Below, piece after piece: positions 24,298 to 38,057 of a stretch of DNA of 64,000 bases. Made by a program: the position numbers and the translations under genes. Positions within the stretch are counted from its first letter, which is position 1, and each line of letters starts with the position of its first letter. The stretch comes from Haematococcus lacustris. Lineage: Eukaryota > Chlorophyta > Chlorophyceae > Chlamydomonadales > Haematococcaceae. The stretch covers positions 186,001 through 250,000 of the forward strand of contig JASKMD010000219.1 in the NCBI GenBank assembly GCA_030144725.1. The letters run 5' to 3'. The notes under the pieces are model-generated. The model was not told the DNA's origin and did not search any database. It saw nothing but the letters and a program-made list of their open reading frames with translations.

Positions 24298-24309
24298 GCT
24301 TCGGCTCAG

Positions 24310-24450
24310 CCAGGATGCACAGCTAGCATGCGCAGCCAGCGTACGCAGCCAGCGTGCGCAGTCAGTGTGCGTAGCCAGCGTGCGCAGCCAGCGCACGCAG
24401 CTAGCATGCACAGCCAGCGTGCGCAGTCAACGTGCATAGCCAGCAGCTGG
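24310..24450 (+). repeat. Short tandem tract after the gamma-CA gene
   Basis: About ten imperfect copies of a unit like GCGCAGCCAGCGT start ~15 bp after the gamma-CA stop, presumably in its 3' UTR or just beyond. Confidence 0.75.
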
Positions 24451-24602
24451 TGAGGCATCAACAGCTGGAGAGCCATCATGCCCAGCCTGCACTGGGATGC
24501 AGACAGCTTGTCAAGCATATCAAGAATGGAGGGGTGGTGAGATCATAGCTATATCCAGCTCCCTGCTGCTCCCTATCTGAGCTCAACATCAGCCCTGTCT
24601 AG

Positions 24603-24662
24603 TCATGGTGCAGACCACCACCAGCCACACTGGCAGTGTGCTGGGCAGTAGCACGGGCCATG
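24603..24662 (+). pseudogene. Duplicated fragment of the LEA-like gene's third exon
   Basis: The plus strand here reads GCAGACCACCACCAGCCACA followed by CTGGCAGTGTGCTGGGCAG and AGCACGGGCCA-type sequence, matching the acceptor and start of the third LEA-like exon (minus strand, 19501 downwards) with a few mismatches. It keeps Q-TTTSHTG..LGS.TGH in translation, then diverges. No other exon of that gene is seen nearby, so it is a stray copy. Confidence 0.6.
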
Positions 24663-25666
24663 GGCCAGTCCGAGGGGGCCTATTCCCATGGGCCTGACTG
24701 TCAGGAGCGCCTGAGCAACTGCGACCTGTGGACATGGCCCCTGTGAGCTGAGCAGGAGCAGACCAGGAGCAGACATGAAACACTGTCGGCCCTATCTGGA
24801 GCTAGTCACCGGGCAGGGCACAACAGCAGGGTGTCCCTGCATGGCAGTGTGTCAGCTTGATCCCTAATTGAAACGCAAGTAGCAAGCCCCAACTTCATGT
24901 TCTGTTACACGCTGAGTGGCATGCCAGCCCTCCATGTGGAACAGGCATGCACAGCAAAAGATATCAGCGTATTTGATCTTGGAGGGGGTGCAGCGTGTGT
25001 AACGCAAGGTTTTTGGGGACAGCACCAGCGTTGGACTGTTAGCTAGCATGGCATTTGTACTAACACACCATTACACGGCCTCAAAGCCGTGTACTTAACA
25101 AAACGGCAAAGGACCAGGAAAAGATCACGGAAAGACTAGGAAGGTCAACATCATGACAAATGCTGTGCGTTGCCATTTGGTTTGCTTAAGGAAGGCCCTG
25201 TAAGCTCACGGCTCGTTCTCACGGAGTGGCGAACAGCGCCCCAGTGTGAGGGCGCGCCTCTAGTGTAGTGTCGTTTGAGCTGTCGCGGTACTCCCGAGGC
25301 AGCTACAACATACCGGGTCACGCTGTGTAACTGGTCTTTAGAAGTAGTGTAGAAGGGCGGGGCGGGGCGGGGTCAGGGCGTGGGTCAGTGTCCGATATAG
25401 GCAGGCCTGTGAAAATTGCAGATTTCCATTGAGTTTTTCAATGGAAATTTTCATCTGAAAATCTGGACGTTTTCACTGCACATCTGAAAGTGCCGGGTGC
25501 TGCCCCCGGTCAGACCGCAGATCGGGTGTTGCAGTTTGATTGGCTTGGCTGTGATTGGCTTGGCTGGCGCCAGCGCGCTACAGCCACAGCGGAAGAAGCG
25601 CAAGCCAGAAACGCCACAGATGACGGATCCACGGACAGCATGGACGGCTTGCATCTTTTTAAATGG
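24663..25666. other. Unassigned interval
   Basis: No gene recognised. Near 25410-25490 an AT-richer stretch has a small inverted pair (TTTCCATTGAGTTTTTCAAT with GGAAATTTTCATC); a similar AT-rich stretch follows hAT #2 at about 29080-29160, so both may belong to an older element split by hAT #2. Confidence 0.35.
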
Positions 25667-25950
25667 CTTGCATGTAGGGAGCGCAACTCGACTCGACTAG
25701 ACGTCTCGACTCGAAATTTCGAGTCGAGTTCTGACTCGACTCGACTAGACGGTCGAGATGGACTCGAGATGAGCCTTTTGAATAGCGCACCTGCTTAAGG
25801 CACCTGTGTGGACGTTGTGGCGCCGCTCAGCGAATGATATGCTGCCTGGGTTGGCGGTTAAAGTTGGTTTGCATAGACATGCCCGGACAGGCCCAGCAGC
25901 GTCTGAATCGCTAAATAGAGCCAGAGGCCCCTCTCCCGCCTCAGCCCCCC

Positions 25951-28464
<2,514 letters not shown>

Positions 28465-29171
28465 GCAGCCACCACCACCTCCTAGTACAATCACTGCAGG
28501 CCACCATCACTTCCCCAACTCGTAGTGTGTAGTAATCCTGACACTCAACGTTTTAGAGACTTCAATGTTTGCAATGACTACTATCCTCTTCATGATTTAG
28601 TTCTTTACGACGTCGTCACGATGTAAATACACTGTATTACCACTACATGACTCCGAGACTGTCGATGAGTACGTAGACACTCGCTCTCCATAGCCGCACA
28701 ACTCAGCATGCTTGGCGGCACTTATGCCTCAGCCAAACATGAATTTGACCTTACAAACACAATTGTTACATAGTGCCTTGCACGCAGGCGGGCAGATAGA
28801 TGCACCTAGCCTGCCTGCAGCTAGTTGAGTGGGCGGAGTGAAATCATCCTATTTTTTCAGAGGCAGAATTCAAAGAAACCCGTCTAGTCGAGTCAAATCG
28901 AGTCGAGATCTCGACTAGATTTTTCTAGTCGAGATCTCGTCTAGATCTCGACTAGATTGCGTTCCATACTTGCATGTCCGACCTTTGGCAAACGAAGTAT
29001 TTCTGCATTCCAAACAGTGCAGGCCTACAAGCAAGCCGCGTTTAAGAGGATTGGCTGATAACCAGCGGCATCCGCTCAGTTTCATTGATGATGAAACTTT
29101 TTCAGTTTTTCAACGAAACACTTTCATTTTCATTGAAAAACTTAAAAATGAAAATCTGGTAATCTAAAGAT

Positions 29172-29842
29172 TAGGGAGCGGTTCCTTAATTAAGTTTAAT
29201 TAAGCGTCATATTAAGTATTAAGTCGCTGGTGACTCTCTTTTTCTAACCCTCTCGCTCTACACTTCGCGGCTCTACCCCTTGCTTGATGTTACCCCACTG
29301 CGGGCCCGCGACGTGGTCCTGCCTAAAAAGTGCATCGACCCCTTTACTGGGTACGCGATAGCTTTTCCTTACTACACGCACAAGCACACAATCGTTTAGT
29401 GTTTGCTCGCGGTATTACCATTTGTGCACTACTAGAGAGCAACTTTGCTCAACTCGCATTGTTTGTGCTTAAGAACCACACCATTGGCCTTTGCTGGGTA
29501 CGCAGATGCAACACCAACCAAAGCGCGTCTTTGTGCAGCTTGGTCGCGGTCCACAGCGGGGCCGGGCCCCAGCGACCCAGTCGTAGCCGTTTTGCTGTAA
29601 TACAGCTGTTCCGGAGCCACTACGGCTTGTTGGCATATGTTGCTGCCTGCCCGCGTGCCTGCCGGCTGAAAGTGCCAATGTGAGGCGATTACAGTTGCGA
29701 CCCGTGCGCTGGGGTCGCACAGCTGCACTCATAGCAATGTGGGTCAAAAAGAAGCCACTTAATACACTTAAGGTGCTTAATACGACCGGCCTTAATCTAA
29801 TTAAGCTATTAAGTTAATATTAAGCGGAGGAACCGCACCCTA
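29172..29842. mobile_element. hAT-type MITE, 671 bp
   Basis: 8-bp target duplication CTAAAGAT at 29164-29171 and 29843-29850. Ends are TAGGGAGCGGTTCCTTAATT (left) and TAGGGTGCGGTTCCTCCGCT (right, read inward), about 15 bp of good inverted similarity, with subterminal TTAATTAAG motifs. There is no transposase. The TAGGGAGCG start resembles hAT #2, which could mobilise it. Confidence 0.88.
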
Positions 29843-29867
29843 CTAAAGATTCACAAGCCTGGATAGA

Positions 29868-31621
29868 GGGTCAGGGTCAGGGTCAGGGTCAGGGTCAGGG
29901 TCAGGGTCAGGGTCAGGGTCAGGGTCAGGGTCAGGGTCAGGGTCAGGGTCAGGGTCAGGGTCAGGGTCAGGGTCAGGGTCAGGGTCAGGGTCAGGGTCAG
30001 GGTCAGGGTCAGGGTCAGGGTCAGGGTCAGGGTCAGGGTCAGGGTCAGGGTCAGGGTCAGGGTCAGGGTCAGGGTCAGGGTCAGGGTCAGGGTCAGGGTC
30101 AGGGTCAGGGTCAGGGTCAGGGTCAGGGTCAGGGTCAGGGTCAGGGTCAGGGTCAGGGTCAGGGTCAGGGTCAGGGTCAGGGTCAGGGTCAGGGTCAGGG
30201 TCAGGGTCAGGGTCAGGGTCAGGGTCAGGGTCAGGGTCAGGGTCAGGGTCAGGGTCAGGGTCAGGGTCAGGGTCAGGGTCAGGGTCAGGGTCAGGGTCAG
30301 GGTCAGGGTCAGGGTCAGGGTCAGGGTCAGGGTCAGGGTCAGGGTCAGGGTCAGGGTCAGGGTCAGGGTCAGGGTCAGGGTCAGGGTCAGGGTCAGGGTC
30401 AGGGTCAGGGTCAGGGTCAGGGTCAGGGTCAGGGTCAGGGTCAGGGTCAGGGTCAGGGTCAGGGTCAGGGTCAGGGTCAGGGTCAGGGTCAGGGTCAGGG
30501 TCAGGGTCAGGGTCAGGGTCAGGGTCAGGGTCAGGGTCAGGGTCAGGGTCAGGGTCAGGGTCAGGGTCAGGGTCAGGGTCAGGGTCAGGGTCAGGGTCAG
30601 GGTCAGGGTCAGGGTCAGGGTCAGGGTCAGGGTCAGGGTCAGGGTCAGGGTCAGGGTCAGGGTCAGGGTCAGGGTCAGGGTCAGGGTCAGGGTCAGGGTC
30701 AGGGTCAGGGTCAGGGTCAGGGTCAGGGTCAGGGTCAGGGTCAGGGTCAGGGTCAGGGTCAGGGTCAGGGTCAGGGTCAGGGTCAGGGTCAGGGTCAGGG
30801 TCAGGGTCAGGGTCAGGGTCAGGGTCAGGGTCAGGGTCAGGGTCAGGGTCAGGGTCAGGGTCAGGGTCAGGGTCAGGGTCAGGGTCAGGGTCAGGGTCAG
30901 GGTCAGGGTCAGGGTCAGGGTCAGGGTCAGGGTCAGGGTCAGGGTCAGGGTCAGGGTCAGGGTCAGGGTCAGGGTCAGGGTCAGGGTCAGGGTCAGGGTC
31001 AGGGTCAGGGTCAGGGTCAGGGTCAGGGTCAGGGTCAGGGTCAGGGTCAGGGTCAGGGTCAGGGTCAGGGTCAGGGTCAGGGTCAGGGTCAGGGTCAGGG
31101 TCAGGGTCAGGGTCAGGGTCAGGGTCAGGGTCAGGGTCAGGGTCAGGGTCAGGGTCAGGGTCAGGGTCAGGGTCAGGGTCAGGGTCAGGGTCAGGGTCAG
31201 GGTCAGGGTCAGGGTCAGGGTCAGGGTCAGGGTCAGGGTCAGGGTCAGGGTCAGGGTCAGGGTCAGGGTCAGGGTCAGGGTCAGGGTCAGGGTCAGGGTC
31301 AGGGTCAGGGTCAGGGTCAGGGTCAGGGTCAGGGTCAGGGTCAGGGTCAGGGTCAGGGTCAGGGTCAGGGTCAGGGTCAGGGTCAGGGTCAGGGTCAGGG
31401 TCAGGGTCAGGGTCAGGGTCAGGGTCAGGGTCAGGGTCAGGGTCAGGGTCAGGGTCAGGGTCAGGGTCAGGGTCAGGGTCAGGGTCAGGGTCAGGGTCAG
31501 GGTCAGGGTCAGGGTCAGGGTCAGGGTCAGGGTCAGGGTCAGGGTCAGGGTCAGGGTCAGGGTCAGGGTCAGGGTCAGGGTCAGGGTCAGGGTCAGGGTC
31601 AGGGTCAGGGTCAGGGTCAGG
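29868..31621. repeat. (GGGTCA)n hexamer array, ~292 copies
   Basis: A 1.75-kb array with no visible variant. It starts 25 bp after the MITE's right end and abuts the terminus of copy B (CAGGCGTTCCC) without a gap. The six-frame readings (Asp-Pro and Thr-Leu polymers) are trivial. Confidence 0.97.
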
Positions 31622-32001
31622 CGTTCCCAACTACCTGAAAACCACCCCCCTGTGATACGAAGCCCGTATCTCCGCAGCCACTCAGTCAACAATTTGTGTA
31701 AACAGTGCTTTGAACTGAGGAGACTCAAAGCTACGAGATGGCAGACGCAGCAAAAACTATCTCGCTCTCAGCGGTGCTCAGTGCCCGCCCAAAGAACGAC
31801 ATTTGAATTCATGCGATTTCGCCCCATGCGAGGCGCGCCACACTAGCACGCTTCGCCATACTGTTTTGAGTGGCACCTGCAACGCGCAGCTGCAGTCGGA
31901 ACATGATTTGCTTTTGGCATGTGGACGCGACGACGGCAGTCGTGACAACTGGAAATCACTATTAGCTTTTGGAGCTGTTGCTGGCGCTTGTGCATTACCG
32001 G

Positions 32002-32390
32002 CTGTTACCACGCTTAAAGAAGATGCTAGGTGCAGTACGTGGTGTTGTCTCACCTTGCTTTGCTGCCCTCGACTTGTTAGCTGCAGGTGGCGCATGCTTA
32101 CGTGACGTGCTTGCCGCTGCCAGCTGTTGCTGTTGCTGAGGGGGTGCACCAGCAGGCACAGCCAGCTCAGGGGTGGTGCCTGCAGGTGTCAGCTGTTGCT
32201 GAGGGGGCGCAGCTGCGGCAAGCTTTTCACGGATGTGGGTGCACACGTGGCTCAGTAGCTTGGGTACCCTCCAGCTGGTGTGTACCTCCAGCTTATGGAA
32301 CTGGAGGTATGTCTGAAGCTGCTTTCCTGTCATCTTCATTGCCTCCTCGACAGTTGTGTGGCCAAGTTTACGCCCCCAAGGCAAGGGCAT
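32002..32390 (-). pseudogene. C-terminal ORF fragment of the 'GCGTTCCC' family (copy B)
   Basis: The frame encodes HTTVEEAMKMTGKQLQTYLQ, then FHKLEVHTSWRVPKLLSHV and a Gln/Pro/Ala-rich basic tail ending near the element's terminus. The same frame, nearly identical, is at 57176-57634. The LQTYLQFHKLEV...PKLLSHV segment resembles a SAP/HeH-type DNA-binding helix-extension-helix; this is inference from pattern only. Confidence 0.5.
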
Positions 32391-32932
32391 GGGCCGCTAC
32401 AAGCCGCTCTCGGCACGCATGGTCACCCACATGGTAACTACGACCCTCCCCACCTTGTGCGCTGCTTCTGTGATCTGGCGCTCTGCCTTTGCTGATCGCT
32501 GTGCTGCAGCTGCGGCATCCTCCTTACGCCGCACCTCAGCACGGAGCTGACCCATACGCTGCTGCAAATCATGAACATCCACAGTCTTAATGGCCTCCTT
32601 GCATGTGCGCAGGGACATCAACTGCAGCAAAGCTAGCAGCTCTATGTACCTGCCACCAACATGCTGCTGCTGCCCATCCTCAGGCGGTGGCAGCCGTAGC
32701 TCGGCATGATACACCACATCAATCGCATTGAGCCGGTGTTGGTTGGGGAGGACGCACTGCTCAGAGACGAAGCATTGCCGAAGAGGGCACGGCGGCTGAC
32801 ACTGGTCTCTAGATGCAACCTGACGGTGCTCAAGCAGTGGTGAGCATAGGGTGCAGTCCTGGCTGCTGGCCTCCCCACAGGCGCCTCTTGAGTTGAAATG
32901 AAGATGTCTGTTGGTGAGGGTGCTGGGCTGAG

Positions 32933-33234
32933 TGTAACGTGCGGGGACGCAACGTCAGATGACCTTTTGACACAAGCTCGAAGGCCGGTCCAGTCGAGGC
33001 GGTGACTTCCGACTAGGGTGTTGGGTTACAGCGGTGTGTTGCGAGAATGGCTAGAGCTTAGAACGGGGCTCCCTGGGATCGAACCAGTTGTACTCACGAA
33101 CGCAATGTCGCTAGTCTTTAACCTGCCAAATCTCACTCTACACGTGTAACCCGCGTCCCGCGACGGCTCGCATTCACGAGACAGCCCAGACGACGCGAAG
33201 CGGCAATCTCTTCCAGAGGTGCGCACTTTACATT
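32933..33234 (-). repeat. 3' LTR (302 bp)
   Basis: Identical to the other LTR apart from an extra AG (CACGAGAGACAG versus CACGAGACAG). It contains GGTTCGATCCC on the minus strand near 33075-33085, an exact Pol III B-box/tRNA T-arm consensus. Confidence 0.95.
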
Positions 33235-33483
33235 CCTCCCCCTCCAAAGGGGCTTCCGTTCCGCCACGGGTGAAACCACGTGACTCGCATTGCCTACAGC
33301 ATGCTGATTTAGCTACTGGGCAACCCAAAGGGCGCACCAGGTCACAGCTCAGGGAGCGGTCAAAGACCAGCGTGCCGACTAGACACAGGGAAACCATAAC
33401 CACACAGGTAGCAGCTGACCAGAGGTACAAGCATGCTGAGAATGCCATAGTCCAGCAGCATACCAGCATGCATGGCCTAGGAC

Positions 33484-36400
33484 TTACTTCAGGTTGTGAG
33501 CTGCATTGTACTCAGCCAGGATCTTGTCACAGCCAACCAAGTTGGAACGTGGCTCCCAGGTGTTGTGGTTGGCATCATAGCCTTCCCACTGCACCAGGTA
33601 CTCCTTGGCCTTTCCTGCATGCACATGTCTGTGGTCCAACAGACGCTCAACATAGTACACAGGCTCCTCATCAAGCCACTCAACAGGCGGAGGCATGAAG
33701 CCCACATCAGTGCCAGTGTAGGGTTTGATGAGTGACACATGGAACACAGGGTGAAGTCGTGACATGGAGGCAGGCAGCTGCAGGATCACTGCAACCTGGC
33801 CAACCAAGTCAAGCACCTTGAAGGGGCCCACAAAACGTGGCAGCAGCTTACGTGCTTTGCCTGGCTTCAACCTCATGTTCTTAGTGCTGAGCAGGACCAT
33901 TTGACCCACCTTGTAATGCACATCTCGACGGTCCTGGTTGGCATAGGCAGCTTGACGTTGCTGAGCAGCCTGCATGCATAGCTTGGCCTTAGCCACAGCC
34001 TCCTGCCACCAAGTAGCATAGGACAGGCCTTCAGGGCACCGCCCCTTGTCAGGTAGAGAGTGGAGCATAGGGGTAATGGGTGACTGTCCGGTGTTAACCA
34101 GGAACGGTGTAGACTTGATGGACTCTTGCCATGAGTTGTTCACAGCAAACTCAGCAAGTGACAGATAGTCAGGCCAATCAACTTGGGTGGGGGAGATGTA
34201 ATGACGTAGCATCTCTTCCAACACACGGTTGTACCTCTCAGTCTGGCCATCAGACTGAGGGTGATAGGAGGAAGACAAGGATCCCCTCATGCCCAGCAAC
34301 TTCTGCACATGGTGCCAGAAAGTGTTGTGGAAATGGGGACCACGGTCAGAGACCATGTCTTTTGGCAGGCCATGCAGTTTGAAGACATTGTCAACAAACA
34401 GACGGGCAAAGCCCTTGGCATTCATGCTCTCCTTGCAGGGCACAAAGTGCACCATTTTACTGAGCCTGTCAACAAAGACACAGATGGCATCAAACCCATG
34501 TGAAGCAGATGGCAGCTTGGTGATCAGGTCCATTGACACTGACTCCCAACGGTAATCTGGAATGGACAGTGGGTTGAGTAAGCCACCAGGCTTCAGTGTG
34601 GAGGACTTGTCACGCTGGCAGGCATCACAGGTAGTGACATAGTGCCTGACATCAGCACGCATGGTGTCCCAGTATAACACATGTGACAGCCTCTCAAGGG
34701 TTTTGGTTATACCCACATGACCAGCATAGGCAACATCATGCATTTCATGCAGAATGTACTCACGCAGTTCAGGGTCATTGGGAACCATCACTGTGCCCTT
34801 GCCAGTGCGCCGCCACAGGCCATGGTCGTCCATGTACATGCCAGACAAGTCAGCTTCAGCAGTAAACGCAGGGTCAAGCCGGTAACCATGGACCAGGTGA
34901 TCAGCCAGTTCCAATGGGTGGGCAGGAGCTGCAGGATAGTGCACTGAGGTGTCAGCAGCAGATGGGGCCTCAAGCTCAGGGAGCCTACTATGGTGAGCAG
35001 CAACAGGGTTATCAGACACTGTGGGCCGGGGGGCCAAAGCATCAACGGCAGTGGGGGCATTTGAGGGAGTACCCACAGGTGGAACCTGGGGCAGAGCCTG
35101 CGCCACACGCACTTCCCCCCTCTCCAAAGACTGTTTAGCTTGCCGCCGGGTGGTAACAACACACACCATGGCACAGTCCTGGGGTCCAGCAGGTATCCGG
35201 GACAGTGGGTCAGCAGGATTAGCATCACCTGGCAGGTACTGCAGGTCAAATGTAAACCGTGACAGAAACTCCATCCACCTAGCCTGACGTCTAGACAGCA
35301 CCTTCTGGGTGGGCAGAGCAGTCAAAGGCTTATGATCGGTGAAGAGTGTGAATGGTACACCCTCAAGGTAACACCTCCACTCCTTGCATGCAGTGATGAG
35401 GGCAAGAAGCTCTTGCTCACCAGTGGTGTAGTTACGCTCAGCAGAAGACAGCTTCTTGCTGAGGTATGCAAGGGGGTAGCCATCTTGCATCAGGACTGCT
35501 CCTACTCCTTGGAGTGAGGCATCACAGTAGACCTGGAAGGGCTGGGTGTGATCAGGTAGACGTAGCATGGGGACCTGGGCAACAGCAGCTTTGAGGGAAG
35601 CAAAGGCTTTCAGCTCATCAGCAGGCCAGTTGTGCCACAGAAATGAGTCACCAGCTTTGCCACACAGATCTGTGAGAGGTGCAGCTAGGACACTGAAATT
35701 ATGCACAAATTTGCGCACAAAATTAGCAGCACCTAGGAATGACTGGAGCTGTTGCAGGGATTGAGGCACAGGCCATGAAGAAATGCTCTTGATTTTTTCA
35801 GGGTCCACAGCAATAGCACCAGCAAAGATGACATGGCCAAGGAATTTCAGCGTGGTACGCATGAATTCACATTTGGACTGCTTGGCAAAGAGCTTGTTGA
35901 GCCTCAGGAGGTCAAAGACCTTTCTGAGATGCTTCAAATGCTCGTCCACAGATTTGGACATGACCAAGATGTCATCCAGGTACACCAGGGCACACTGGTT
36001 CAGGACTGGGGCAAATGCATCATTCATGACACGCTGGAATGTAGCAGGTGCATTGCAGAGCCCAAATGACAGTACCTTGAACTGGTAGTGGCCGTCAGGG
36101 GTCCTGAAGGCCGTTTTGGGCACATCTTCAGGGGTGATCCTGATCTGGTTGTAACCTGCTTGGAGGTCTAGGGAAGAAAACACAGTGCAACCTGACAGCT
36201 TGTCAAACAAGTCATCAATCCTGGGCAGTGGATACTGATCCCTGATGGTGATCTTGTTGAGCTGACGGTAATCAAGGCACATGCGTAACTCACCAGACTT
36301 CTTCTTGACAAACAGGATAGGAGCAGCAAAAGGACTGGAGCTTGGTTCTATCATGCCCTTGGCAAGTAGGTCCTGCACCTGCTTCTTCAGCTCAGCATGC

Positions 36401-36927
36401 TCTTCCTGGCTCATGCGGTATTGAGGTACCACAGAGGGTCGTGCATCAGGCACAAGGGGGATGGCATGGCCCACAGGACGCTCAGGTGGCAGAGATGTGA
36501 TGGGTGCAAACACATCAGCATACTCATCCAGCAAAGCATTGAGTGCCTGGGACACACCTGGAGGTAGGTCAGGTTCAGCTGGAGCTGGATCAGGGGTACT
36601 TGAATTGTCCACAGTGATCAGGGCCAGGACACCGGTGCCTCCTTTTCGTAACCACCTGGCAGCAACTTTTGCAGAAGCCAGAGGGGGTTTTGCACGTAGA
36701 GCATTGACCAGGAAAGAAGCAGGGTTGCTTACAGCAGACTGCCCTGACTCAGACACACCGGCAGAAGGACATGGCAGCACTACAGGCTCACCCTTGTCAC
36801 ATGCCAGGCTGAGAGTCCTGTCCTGGTATGACATCACGGCATCATGCCACATATGCAGCAGACAACACATGGGCATGTGACATGACATGTGGTGTGACAT
36901 GACATGCAGTCTGACATGACTTGACAT
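33484..36927 (-). CDS. Ty3/gypsy Pol polyprotein: RT, RNase H, integrase, chromodomain
   Basis: One intact frame of 1147 codons. The first ~60 residues are low-complexity; real homology begins around NALRAKPPLASAKVAARWLR, the linker that normally follows the protease. Reverse transcriptase follows (MCLDYRQLNKIT, then YLDDILV near residue 320), RNase H (VYCDASLQGVGAVL ... LFTDHKPLT), integrase with the HHCC finger (GHVGITKTL ... CDACQRD) and the DDE core (SMDLITKLP, VSDRGPHFHNTFW, HPQSDGQTERYN), and a C-terminal chromodomain (EYLVQWEGYDANHNTWEP). The chromodomain places it among the chromoviruses, which target modified chromatin. No internal stop is present, consistent with the near-identical LTRs. 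Protease is missing upstream. Confidence 0.95.
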   Translation of the reverse strand: MSSHVRLHVMSHHMSCHMPMCCLLHMWHDAVMSYQDRTLSLACDKGEPVVLPCPSAGVSESGQSAVSNPASFLVNALRAKPPLASAKVAARWLRKGGTGVLALITVDNSSTPDPAPAEPDLPPGVSQALNALLDEYADVFAPITSLPPERPVGHAIPLVPDARPSVVPQYRMSQEEHAELKKQVQDLLAKGMIEPSSSPFAAPILFVKKKSGELRMCLDYRQLNKITIRDQYPLPRIDDLFDKLSGCTVFSSLDLQAGYNQIRITPEDVPKTAFRTPDGHYQFKVLSFGLCNAPATFQRVMNDAFAPVLNQCALVYLDDILVMSKSVDEHLKHLRKVFDLLRLNKLFAKQSKCEFMRTTLKFLGHVIFAGAIAVDPEKIKSISSWPVPQSLQQLQSFLGAANFVRKFVHNFSVLAAPLTDLCGKAGDSFLWHNWPADELKAFASLKAAVAQVPMLRLPDHTQPFQVYCDASLQGVGAVLMQDGYPLAYLSKKLSSAERNYTTGEQELLALITACKEWRCYLEGVPFTLFTDHKPLTALPTQKVLSRRQARWMEFLSRFTFDLQYLPGDANPADPLSRIPAGPQDCAMVCVVTTRRQAKQSLERGEVRVAQALPQVPPVGTPSNAPTAVDALAPRPTVSDNPVAAHHSRLPELEAPSAADTSVHYPAAPAHPLELADHLVHGYRLDPAFTAEADLSGMYMDDHGLWRRTGKGTVMVPNDPELREYILHEMHDVAYAGHVGITKTLERLSHVLYWDTMRADVRHYVTTCDACQRDKSSTLKPGGLLNPLSIPDYRWESVSMDLITKLPSASHGFDAICVFVDRLSKMVHFVPCKESMNAKGFARLFVDNVFKLHGLPKDMVSDRGPHFHNTFWHHVQKLLGMRGSLSSSYHPQSDGQTERYNRVLEEMLRHYISPTQVDWPDYLSLAEFAVNNSWQESIKSTPFLVNTGQSPITPMLHSLPDKGRCPEGLSYATWWQEAVAKAKLCMQAAQQRQAAYANQDRRDVHYKVGQMVLLSTKNMRLKPGKARKLLPRFVGPFKVLDLVGQVAVILQLPASMSRLHPVFHVSLIKPYTGTDVGFMPPPVEWLDEEPVYYVERLLDHRHVHAGKAKEYLVQWEGYDANHNTWEPRSNLVGCDKILAEYNAAHNLK

Positions 36928-38057
36928 GACATGCAGTCCACCATGTCAGCAACACAAACTACAATAGCAGCAGCAGCCATTGACAGGAGGAGAACTCTCA
37001 CTATCATATGAGCTCATGGTATGACAATCAGGAGGTGGGAGAGGGTACCTGGCCAACCGCAAAACCCCATGTTGTGCCTAGGCCACATGGTGCACAACAG
37101 CAACCAAGCACCGTCAGGCAGGTTGCACACCAGAGCCAGCAGCAGCCACAAGGGCCTTGTGGTTGGTGATGGTTGCACGAATGGCATCATCCACAGTGGG
37201 GGCCACAAGGGCATGCAGGTCCTTGGCAGCAGGACCACGTTAAACCACACTGACCAACATGACATTTGTCATGCAGTCCAAGCCAAGCAGATATGAGGGC
37301 AGAGCAAGGACAGGGTCAAGGCCATGTGCAACACAATGTGCTACTGGGTCCTCCGGACAGTGCACGGCGGCGAGAGGCCGAACTGGCAGCAGTCCACCGC
37401 TCAGTCACGGGCAACCCGCGACATGAGTTGGAGTCATGACCAGCAGTGACAGTGGCAACAGCAGGCAGGGGTGCAGCAGCGGGGTGAACACCGGCATACC
37501 TTTCCCGGAGCAAGCGTGCGAGGGTTCGAAGTGCCCGCAGATATCGAGGCAACATCGCTCTGCACATCAAGCTTTTGCAGAGCGGCATACAAGTGTTGCA
37601 ATGCACGCAATGCGTCCGACAGAGGCTTGTCAAGCAATGTCGAGACTTGTGCGACAGCGATAGGCCTCCTAGCTGGTCTAGGGCTGACTGGGAGCGAAGC
37701 AACACCAGCAGCACGCTTAGCCGCAGGAGGACTCACCCTTGTACCGGCCGCGACCAGCTGCCGCAGAAGTGAGGCGATTTGGGAGTCGAAGGACTGTCGA
37801 ACTGGTCCAAGCCAATATCGACCAGCACATCTTTTCCATCGACCTGCAAAGCTCCTGCGAATGCAAAACTCCTGCAATTACCTCGCCCGGTTCCGGTGCC
37901 GCACCATATGCGGGACCCGTCTCCGCTGTAGCTACAACAGCTGCAGCTGGAGGAAGAACGCCAGAGGCGCCATTGGTCTTATTCGCCGAAGCGACATTTT
38001 GGGTCGGAGTCATATTGACTGGACCGCGAGCTTAAATGCTCGGGGTCGGAAACCAGC
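36928..38057 (-). pseudogene. Degenerate gag region of the LTR element
   Basis: Short overlapping minus frames only. One starts MTPTQNVASANKTNG at 38013; another (about 37800-37600) has SQIASLLRQLVAAGTRV and LSDALRALQHLYAALQKLD, helical and capsid-like; a third near 37230-37130 reads AKDLHALVAPTVDDAIRATI. Frame changes between them and a TGACATGACATG-rich tract at 36870-36945 suggest deletion and repair between gag and the RT linker. Confidence 0.55.

Noticed and set aside
18284..24450. CRISPR-like array
   Set aside because: The tandem copies here have no unique spacers of constant length and the sequence is eukaryotic nuclear DNA.
29868..31621. A telomere or chromosome end
   Set aside because: The unit is GGGTCA rather than a known telomere unit, and unique genes and transposons continue on both sides.
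29843..31728. 595- and 625-codon frames of Asp-Pro and Thr-Leu repeats
   Set aside because: Trivial translation of the GGGTCA array; no flanking coding sequence or domain.
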